Made by a program: the position numbers and the translations under genes | Source: Hyphomicrobiales bacterium | Lineage (GTDB): Bacteria > Pseudomonadota > Alphaproteobacteria > Rhizobiales > Aestuariivirgaceae | DNA: 64,000 nucleotides | NCBI GenBank assembly: GCA_016185245.1 | Contig: JACPNZ010000031.1 | Coordinates: forward strand, 171,079-235,078 | Reading direction: 5' to 3' | The notes under the pieces: generated by a model | What the model saw: only the letters and a program-made list of their open reading frames with translations | The model's database searches: none | Told to the model about the DNA's origin: nothing | Part shown: positions 58,742-64,000 of the stretch, piece after piece | Position numbering within the stretch: position 1 is the stretch's first letter | How the letters are laid out: the number at the start of each line of letters is the position of its first letter

Positions 58742-60097
58742 TTAAGGCTGCTGCGGAGCCAGCACCGTTTCGACCGCCGACGCCGCCGCCATGAGCGCAC
58801 GGTCATGGCCACCGGGAGCCATCAGCATGAAGCCGGCGGGCGCCGCGCCCGGCCCGGTCATGGGCAGCGAGATGGCACAGCCGTCGAGGAAGTTGCCGAC
58901 ATAGGTGTTGCGCAGGCTCATGGCATTATAGCGGAGATAGTCCCGGTCCTCGGCCAGGGCGGCAATGGCTGGCGGAAGGTTGAGCACCGTCGGCATGATG
59001 ACCGCATCGAAGCCCTGGAACAGCGCGTCGAAACGGCCCGTCATGGCGGCGCGGCGGACGAAATAATCGAGATAGTCGGCGGCCGAAATGGCTTCCGCCA
59101 TCTCGATCCGCATGCGCACCAGGCGGTCATAGGCCGAGCCTTCGGCGGCGATGCGGGCCCGGTGGACGTGCCAGGCCTCGGCGGCGACGATGCCGCCCTT
59201 GGCATTGATCGAGGGAAGATCGCGGAGCTCGATGAAAGCTAGGTCGGTGAGGTTCGCCCCGGCGGCCGACAGCCGCGACAGCGCCGCCTCAAAGGCCTTG
59301 GCCACCGCATCTTCGAGGCCATCGAGGACATAGTCGCGGAGCACGGCGAGACGGAGCGAACCGGGCTCGCGCGTGGCCAACGGCACCACTGGCTCGCCCG
59401 CCATGATGGCATCGGCGATAGCGCAACAGGCAACCGAATTGGCCATGGGCCCCACCGAGTCGAAACTCGCGGAAAGCGGAAAGGCTCCGGTTGTCGGCAC
59501 CCGCGATGTCGTCGGCTTGAAGCCCACGATGCCATTATAAGCGGCTGGGATGCGGCACGAGCCGCCGGTATCGCTGCCAATGCCGAGGGCGCACATGCCG
59601 TCCGCCACCGCCACGGCCGAGCCCGACGAGGAACCCCCGGGAATGCGCCCGGTCACCCGGTCGAAGGCCGAGCGCGGCGTGCCGTAGTGGGGATTGAGGC
59701 CGACGCCCGAATAGGCGAATTCGGTCATATTGGTGCGGCCCAGCACGATGAAGCCCTGGGCCTTGAGACGGGCGATGGCAATGGCGTCGGCCTTGGCGGC
59801 TGCGGCACCTTTGAGGATGACGGAGCCCACCGTCGTCACCTCGCCGGCGAGGTCGAAAAGGTCCTTGACGGCGAAGGGAATGCCGGCGAAGGGCGAGGGC
59901 TGGCGGCCGTGCTGGCGCAGGCGATCGATATGATCGGCGGCAGCACGGGCTCCCTCGGCGTCGACGATGATGAAGGCTCGGGGGCCCTCGCCCGCCGGAT
60001 CGGCGATTGCGGCGAGCGATGCTTCAACCAGGGCCCGCGCCGAGGTGCGGCCCGCCGCCAGTTCGCCCATCAAGAAATTCAGTGTCGGCCGCGCCAT
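58742..60097 (-). CDS. Amidase-signature-family amidase
   Basis: A 451-residue hydrolase of the amidase signature family. The catalytic triad is visible as Lys78 (GIPFAVKDL), the cis-serine in PGGSSSGSAVAV near 156 and the nucleophile Ser180 in SDTGGSCRIPA. The C-terminal part fits small-molecule amidases such as those related to AtzF and GatA, but no GatB/GatC genes are near, so a tRNA amidotransferase role is unlikely. It ends 126 bp upstream of recA. The substrate is unknown. Confidence 0.88.
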   Translation of the reverse strand: MARPTLNFLMGELAAGRTSARALVEASLAAIADPAGEGPRAFIIVDAEGARAAADHIDRLRQHGRQPSPFAGIPFAVKDLFDLAGEVTTVGSVILKGAAAAKADAIAIARLKAQGFIVLGRTNMTEFAYSGVGLNPHYGTPRSAFDRVTGRIPGGSSSGSAVAVADGMCALGIGSDTGGSCRIPAAYNGIVGFKPTTSRVPTTGAFPLSASFDSVGPMANSVACCAIADAIMAGEPVVPLATREPGSLRLAVLRDYVLDGLEDAVAKAFEAALSRLSAAGANLTDLAFIELRDLPSINAKGGIVAAEAWHVHRARIAAEGSAYDRLVRMRIEMAEAISAADYLDYFVRRAAMTGRFDALFQGFDAVIMPTVLNLPPAIAALAEDRDYLRYNAMSLRNTYVGNFLDGCAISLPMTGPGAAPAGFMLMAPGGHDRALMAAASAVETVLAPQQP

Positions 60098-60182
60098 GTC
60101 TCGCCTCCCGCTACCGCTATGGCGCGCCAGATTTAGACGAACCGGCTCCGCTGTGCATCGGCAATTCGCGCGGAAGTTCCGG

Positions 60183-61073
60183 CTAGTTCGGCACGCCGTT
60201 ATGGGTGCCGCGGATGCCGCCGCCCTCGATCTTGGTGAAGGGCACGAAGTTTACGATACCGCCGTTATAGAGATCGCGGCGGCTAACGGTGATCGAGCCG
60301 TCGGCATTCTGCTGCTTGACCACCTTGAGAACATGCTGGGCGCCGGGAGGGCCGACCGGGATCACCATGATGCCGCCGGCCTTCAACTGCTTGAGAAGCG
60401 GCGGCGGAATGTGGTCGATGCCGCAGGTGACGATCATCTTGTCGAAGGGGGCATTCTCGGCCCAGCCATAATAGCCGTCGGCCGACTTGGTGACGATGGC
60501 GCGGTACTCGCCATAACCCCTGGCGATCAGGCCGTCGTAGAGCTTGCGGGTGCGGCTGGCAAGCGCGGCGATGATCTCGATCGACCAGACCTTGTCGGTA
60601 AGATTGGCCAGCACCGCCGACTGGTAACCCGAGCCGGTGCCGATCTCGAGCACCTTTTCGCCCATGGCGATGTCAAGGCTGTTGGTCATCCGGCAGACGG
60701 TGTTGGGGCCGGTGATGGTGACGCCGAAGCCGATATCGAGATAATGGCCGACATAGGCCTGATCGCGGCTACTGGGCAGCACGAACTCCTCGCGGGGCGT
60801 CATCAGATAGGCCCGCATGGCGGATTTGTCCCACAGGTCCTTGCGCTCGAGCATCAGCCTGAAGCGGTCGTAGCGGGCGCCGAGAAAGGCGGGGTCTTCG
60901 GCCCGGTTCTTGACCATCCAGCCGATGTAGCCGGCGCGGTTATCCATCGGCGGCGAGGCCCGGCGGTCATTGGGCAAGGGAACATTGGCGCGGGCCGGCG
61001 GCGCCAACAGCATGGCGCTCGCACCGGCGAGAAACCGCCGGCGGTCGGGGCCGGCGCGTCGGGACTCAGCCAT
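60183..61073 (-). CDS. Protein-L-isoaspartate O-methyltransferase-like protein with a Tat signal
   Basis: A 296-residue protein. ATG 61073 yields a twin-arginine signal (DRRRFLAG at residues 10-17, hydrophobic stretch, cleavage near ARA/N). The SAM-binding core follows, with motif I EIGTGSGYQSAVLANL near 142-157 and the AENAPFDKMIVTCGIDHIPPPL segment characteristic of isoaspartyl methyltransferases. The C-terminal VVKQQNADGSITV region is also PCMT-like. A Tat signal on a SAM-dependent enzyme is odd, because the periplasm has no known SAM supply. Another start could give an untargeted form, although the internal ATG options remove family sequence. Confidence 0.82.
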   Translation of the reverse strand: MAESRRAGPDRRRFLAGASAMLLAPPARANVPLPNDRRASPPMDNRAGYIGWMVKNRAEDPAFLGARYDRFRLMLERKDLWDKSAMRAYLMTPREEFVLPSSRDQAYVGHYLDIGFGVTITGPNTVCRMTNSLDIAMGEKVLEIGTGSGYQSAVLANLTDKVWSIEIIAALASRTRKLYDGLIARGYGEYRAIVTKSADGYYGWAENAPFDKMIVTCGIDHIPPPLLKQLKAGGIMVIPVGPPGAQHVLKVVKQQNADGSITVSRRDLYNGGIVNFVPFTKIEGGGIRGTHNGVPN

Positions 61074-61262
61074 ACTCCATTGCTCCTGTAACGGCGCCAG
61101 CCTGACGCGACCTGGAGCGAATGGCAAGTTTAAAGCGGACCTTGGCGCGACTGGCGCGAGAGCGTGGTCTAACCCGGCGGCGGCACGAACGAACTGACAT
61201 GTTAGAATATCAGTGCAGCCCGGCGGCTATCCGGTTCGGCATGAATCGCATAGGGTCGCGCC

Positions 61263-61367
61263 ATGGCGCTGTTCAATCCCCGCATCATGAAAGAAGCCCT
61301 TGCCACCACCGGCCCGATTCCCGCGCAGCACCTGTCACTGCTGAAAAACTGGGCAGAGAAGGTTCGC
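61263..61367 (+). pseudogene. Remnant N-terminus resembling type IIG restriction-modification proteins
   Basis: The first 35 codons of the reading frame at 61263 (FNPRIMKEALATTGPIPAQH, then LLKNWAEKVR) resemble, from memory, the N-terminus of Eco57I-like type IIG restriction-modification proteins. The match stops abruptly at 61367, exactly where homology to the second copy of the 270-bp module begins. The segment therefore looks like a fragment of one gene fused to part of another. It is continuous in frame with what follows. Confidence 0.4.
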
Positions 61368-62189
61368 GGCGGCGTTCCCATCCTTCTCGACCTGACCGGC
61401 GCCGGCATTCAGGTTGCCGAGTACTCGCGCTCGCAGAAGTTCGTCGACAGCGAGGGTGACGGCAAGGGCCATCGCAGCGCCTGGGCGGGGACCGGCACGG
61501 CGGTGCTGTTTGTCGATTCGGACGGCAGCAACTCGATCAACGAGAAGAAGGAATATATTTTCACCGAATGGGACCGCACGGCGGTGGGCGACATCGAGGC
61601 CATTCGCAGTGTGTTCGACAGCAACCACGACGGCAAGCTTTCCTCGGCCGATACGAACTGGAGCCAGTTCAAGGTCGAGCTGACCAACGCCGACGGCTCG
61701 ACCACGGTTCAGACCCTCGCCCAGGCCGGCATCGCGGCGATCGACCTGACCGCCGATGCCACCAGCATCACGCTTCCCGATGGGCGAGACGCGACGGGCG
61801 GAGCCCGACAAATCGTGCCGGTGGCACGATTTGAGCGTCGAGCGCGCGACGCCACGCGGAGCGCCGGACAGGTGATCACCGGTCAGACCACCTTCACCAA
61901 GACCGGCGGCGGCACGGGCACGGTGGCCAATACCATGCTGATGGCCGACGGCGCGGGCTATGCCGTCACCCAGACGGTGACCACCGACGCCAGCAACAAC
62001 CGGGTGGTCAAGACCGGCGACAAGGTCTGGGACCACAGCCAGACGATCGCCACCGCCACGGTGAGCGGGGTCAAGACCGAGACCCTGAAGAACTACCAGG
62101 GCGATGCTGCGGCTTTGGGCCGTTGTTGCGAATACAATTCGCAACTTCATTCATCAACTCAATCGATGAAAGATCCTTTGCTGTGTTGA
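61263..62189 (+). CDS. Chimeric, truncated copy of the EF-hand-like modular protein
   Basis: A 308-residue frame in three parts. Residues 1-35 are unrelated to the module. Residues 36-285 are a repeat module (GGVPILLDLTGAGIQVAEYS, DSNHDGKLSSADTNW with EF-hand-like calcium ligands, then a Thr/Gly-rich beta segment TGQTTFTKTGGGTGTVANTM). The last ~22 residues are unrelated, cysteine-containing and low GC. Codons 175-203 are an in-frame palindromic insertion. Long relatives occur in other Hyphomicrobiales as very large secreted calcium-binding proteins, so this is probably a broken piece. Expression is uncertain. Confidence 0.6.
   Translation: MALFNPRIMKEALATTGPIPAQHLSLLKNWAEKVRGGVPILLDLTGAGIQVAEYSRSQKFVDSEGDGKGHRSAWAGTGTAVLFVDSDGSNSINEKKEYIFTEWDRTAVGDIEAIRSVFDSNHDGKLSSADTNWSQFKVELTNADGSTTVQTLAQAGIAAIDLTADATSITLPDGRDATGGARQIVPVARFERRARDATRSAGQVITGQTTFTKTGGGTGTVANTMLMADGAGYAVTQTVTTDASNNRVVKTGDKVWDHSQTIATATVSGVKTETLKNYQGDAAALGRCCEYNSQLHSSTQSMKDPLLC
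61368..61637 (+). repeat. 270-bp module repeat, copy 1
   Basis: Aligns without gaps to 63731-64000 with about 95% identity; differences are mostly single bases or adjacent pairs. It encodes the first 90 residues of the EF-hand-like module. The homology starts exactly at the junction with the unrelated 5' segment. The full repeat is longer, since copy 2 is cut by the window edge. Confidence 0.9.
61785..61871 (+). repeat. In-frame palindromic element inserted in the module
   Basis: An 87-bp (29-codon) segment splits the module between LPDG and VITGQTTF. Its core is a perfect 11-bp stem CAAATCGTGCC/GGCACGATTTG with a GGT loop (61809-61833). The encoded stretch is Arg/Ala-rich (ARQIVPVARFERRARDATR) and unlike the surrounding Thr/Gly-rich beta protein. 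Related GCGACG/GCGGAGC strings flank the core on both sides. It resembles in principle the Rickettsia palindromic elements that insert into coding frames. Confidence 0.65.
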
Positions 62190-62563
62190 GATCAAAAAGA
62201 ATACTTGTTGTGTTTCTCTCAATCGCGGGCTTCCTGAGCCTGCTTGCAATTTTATTTGTTGCTCACGCGTATGTGACTATTTGGCTTGGAGGATATTGCC
62301 TTGCTTCAGTCACCCTCGATGAAGCCAGAGGCGCGGCGGAGAAAGACTATCGAGAAGCCTTGGCGGATCAATTGGTCGCACTTCCCACCAAGCAAACCGG
62401 TGGCCAGCAAAACGTCGAACTGTGCGCCGTGACGTCGATGGACAGCGTAGGATTCCCTTATCGTGTTGAATGTCGGTTTTTCGACCCGCTTACTAACTAC
62501 GACGACCACGGTACCTATGATATATCGAGATGCGGTACTGTTGCCCTTCGGAGCGATCTTTGA
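62183..62563 (+). CDS. Small membrane-anchored protein, candidate immunity protein
   Basis: A 126-residue protein (GTG 62183; TTG 62186 is an alternative) with a basic start and one hydrophobic helix (about residues 6-35), then a domain of ~90 residues carrying four cysteines (GYCLAS, ELCAVT, VECRFF, SRCGTV) that could form disulfides in the periplasm. GC is about 50%, far below its surroundings. It ends 48 bp before the toxin-like gene. A short anchor plus disulfide-bearing periplasmic domain is the layout of the colicin M immunity protein. No sequence match is claimed. Confidence 0.55.
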   Translation: MLRSKRILVVFLSIAGFLSLLAILFVAHAYVTIWLGGYCLASVTLDEARGAAEKDYREALADQLVALPTKQTGGQQNVELCAVTSMDSVGFPYRVECRFFDPLTNYDDHGTYDISRCGTVALRSDL

Positions 62564-62611
62564 CCCAACGTACAAAAGTCAAACTCTCATGCTTAGCAAA
62601 GGATAGACTGA

Positions 62612-64000
62612 ATGGTTACTGTCGCACACCGTCCGAGCGCAATTCAATCCGACCCGGATCACCCCCTATCTCATCTGAGCACGGGCGATGCGATTCGGAA
62701 TTATCAGTCGATGACGGGGCGCACTGTGTATGTGGATCCCAAGAGCTTCATGGACGGCCCAGGAAAAGTCTATGACATCAGCAATCTAAAAGCTGCGGAC
62801 GATGCGCTGAAGAACCTGTCCGTTGGGCAGAGCATTTCATATGATCCAGAACATAGTAAGGACCTGGACTTCGCTCTAACCCATAATTTTTACAACGATG
62901 ATCCTTCGTTCTTTAAGACTGCAGAGAACTCTGTGGTTTGGGGAAACAACTCCGTAAAATTTAGAGGCACAATAACAAAGATTGCACCTAACGAAGTTGC
63001 CATTGATGGGATGCTTGCACCTAACCGCGAGAATTTCGATTTCACAGTAAACCCGGGAGATCCACGAGATCTGGCAGTGAAAAAAGTAGGCGGCGAGATC
63101 ATCTATGGTCCGGGAGTTGGGTATAAGATTGTGTTCCCTGGTCCAGGTGGGAAAACCATCCACGGGGTAGTCAAAGTTACATACGCCAACCATGAGGGGA
63201 CACGGTACCCCACCTATACATATACGCCGAGTTCACCCGCAACTTTGGGTTGGAATTCGCTCGACAGCCCATCGGAGCACGGACCTGGTCCTGGCGGCCA
63301 TATCAACCCGTCTGGACAAACTGATGATCCGCTCAGCAATCCGCTGAACACAGAACTGCAGCGGGCAGTCAGATCATCTGAGTCCCGTTCTCCGACGACG
63401 CCCAGCACCAACCAGTCCGACCCGACGCTCGACGACTTCCGCGACAATTCGAGCCATAACACTGGCACCGCATCCGGTCGCGGAACGACCGGGGATGTAT
63501 TTGGCGACAATGACGCGCGCCACAATGGCGGCGGCGACAAGTCCGGCCAGAGCACGGCGGGCGGCCAGACCGGTTCGACCTCGACCAGCGACAATCACGC
63601 CGACAAGATCGAGGGCGGCGGGGATAACGGCCATCAGGGCGGCACGTCGGGTGGGATTCGTGGTGGCGACACGCACGGCAACTACGACAAGCCGGATACG
63701 TCGCTGAAGGGAAACAATGGCCTTCTGGGCGGCGGCGTTCCCATCCTTCTCGACCTGACCGGCGCCGGCATTCAGGTTGCCGAATACTCGCGCTCGCAGA
63801 AGTTCGTCGACAGCGAGGCCGATGGCAAGGGCCATCGCACGGCCTGGGCGGGGGTGGGGACGGCGGTGCTGTTTGTCGATTCGGACGGCAGCAACACGAT
63901 CAACGAGAAGAAGGAATATATCTTCACCGAATGGGACCGCACGGCGGTGGGCGACATCGAGGCGATCCGCAGCGTGTTCGACAGCAACCACGACGGCAAG
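62612..64000 (+). CDS. Large modular protein with toxin-like N-terminal domain (partial, runs off the right edge)
   Basis: An open frame of 463 codons from ATG 62612 to the window end, with AAAGGA 8 bp upstream and an in-frame stop just before the ATG. Residues 1-210 form a low-GC, beta-rich domain. Within it, FRGTITKIAPNEVAIDGML, NFDFTVNPGDPRD and GVGYKIVFPGPGGKTIHGV resemble by pattern the colicin M catalytic domain. Residues ~215-372 are a Gly/Ser/Thr/Asp/His-rich linker. From ~374 the EF-hand-like module repeat begins (VPILLDLTGAGIQ). No signal peptide is visible, which suits type I or another leaderless secretion route. The function is a hypothesis. Confidence 0.7.
   Translation, partial: MVTVAHRPSAIQSDPDHPLSHLSTGDAIRNYQSMTGRTVYVDPKSFMDGPGKVYDISNLKAADDALKNLSVGQSISYDPEHSKDLDFALTHNFYNDDPSFFKTAENSVVWGNNSVKFRGTITKIAPNEVAIDGMLAPNRENFDFTVNPGDPRDLAVKKVGGEIIYGPGVGYKIVFPGPGGKTIHGVVKVTYANHEGTRYPTYTYTPSSPATLGWNSLDSPSEHGPGPGGHINPSGQTDDPLSNPLNTELQRAVRSSESRSPTTPSTNQSDPTLDDFRDNSSHNTGTASGRGTTGDVFGDNDARHNGGGDKSGQSTAGGQTGSTSTSDNHADKIEGGGDNGHQGGTSGGIRGGDTHGNYDKPDTSLKGNNGLLGGGVPILLDLTGAGIQVAEYSRSQKFVDSEADGKGHRTAWAGVGTAVLFVDSDGSNTINEKKEYIFTEWDRTAVGDIEAIRSVFDSNHDGK
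63731..64000 (+). repeat. 270-bp module repeat, copy 2 (cut by window end)
   Basis: The second copy of the block at 61368-61637, colinear with no insertion or deletion. Here it follows a natural glycine-rich linker, so this copy is more likely the original context. It ends at the window edge within the EF-hand-like loop. Confidence 0.9.

Noticed and set aside
58742..60097. Reading the amidase as GatA of the tRNA amidotransferase
   Set aside because: No gatB or gatC nearby, and the C-terminal half does not follow GatA closely.
62530..62775. Short plus-strand frame overlapping the start of the toxin-like gene
   Set aside because: It is in a different frame from the long open frame starting at 62612, which has a ribosome-binding site and runs to the window end.
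63374..63991. Minus-strand frames opposite the module repeat and linker
   Set aside because: They mirror the plus-strand modular gene, as do similar frames opposite copy 1 at 61335-62150.

Overview
The window is about 65% GC, densely coded and entirely chromosomal in character. Gene content and order point to an alphaproteobacterium of the Hyphomicrobiales (Rhizobiales) type. The markers are aapJQM, CbiD-type cobalamin synthesis, a liv operon followed by a small DUF6867-like gene, the ATP synthase zeta inhibitor (DUF1476), a usg gene, purCSQ-purL-bolA-grxD, rpsD-murI-trmJ, icd-alaS-recA, and a GTTC-N7-GTTC LexA box in front of recA. No tRNA, rRNA, CRISPR array or insertion sequence was seen.

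Layout. 1-2759 (minus): general L-amino-acid ABC transporter aapJQM, cut at the left edge. 2942-10145: cobalamin genes, with cbiD-cobK on minus and cobA-cobB-cobQ-cobD on plus sharing a 22-bp divergent spacer, then convergent cobU and a DUF1636 gene. 10222-16000: nadK, then a PadR-regulated RND efflux pump. 16134-23132: complete branched-chain amino-acid transporter livHMGF with two tandem binding proteins and a free-standing Lrp-type RAM domain. 23401-24702: purB. 24781-26832: a b-type cytochrome fused to a diheme cytochrome, with SHP-like and DHC-like c-type cytochromes. 27101-30435: a small secreted protein, a DMSP-lyase-family cupin, nicotinate phosphoribosyltransferase, an HpcH/HpaI aldolase and the ATPase zeta inhibitor. 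30640-38039: purine genes purC, purS, purQ and purL with bolA-grxD, interrupted by an FMN reductase and a histidine-rich TPR protein. 38208-41993: a double-length DMT transporter, an MFS transporter, a hypothetical gene and usg. 42048-44549 (minus): rpsD, murI, trmJ. 44747-45952: FtrB/FtrC-like iron uptake. 46078-54643: regulators, GFA proteins, a long PLP enzyme, a TmpA/TmpB-like phosphonate-oxidising pair, icd, tandem GFA genes, DUF6356 and an Lrp regulator. 54644-61073 (minus): alaS, recA, an amidase and a Tat-signal isoaspartyl methyltransferase homologue.

The right end (61263-64000) is unlike the rest. A 270-bp block coding for an EF-hand-like module occurs twice, about 95% identical. 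The first copy sits behind an unrelated N-terminus, carries an in-frame 87-bp palindromic insertion and breaks off into lower-GC DNA. That DNA holds a small cysteine-containing membrane protein and the start of a large gene that runs off the window. The N-terminal domain of this gene resembles, by pattern only, the catalytic domain of colicin M. This is the best candidate for an undescribed system: a modular toxin/immunity-like locus under recombination. Other points of interest are the cytochrome b/DHC/SHP operon, the phosphonate oxygenase pair, the Tat-signal methyltransferase, the 20-helix DMT fusion, and several families of intergenic palindromes and short repeats.
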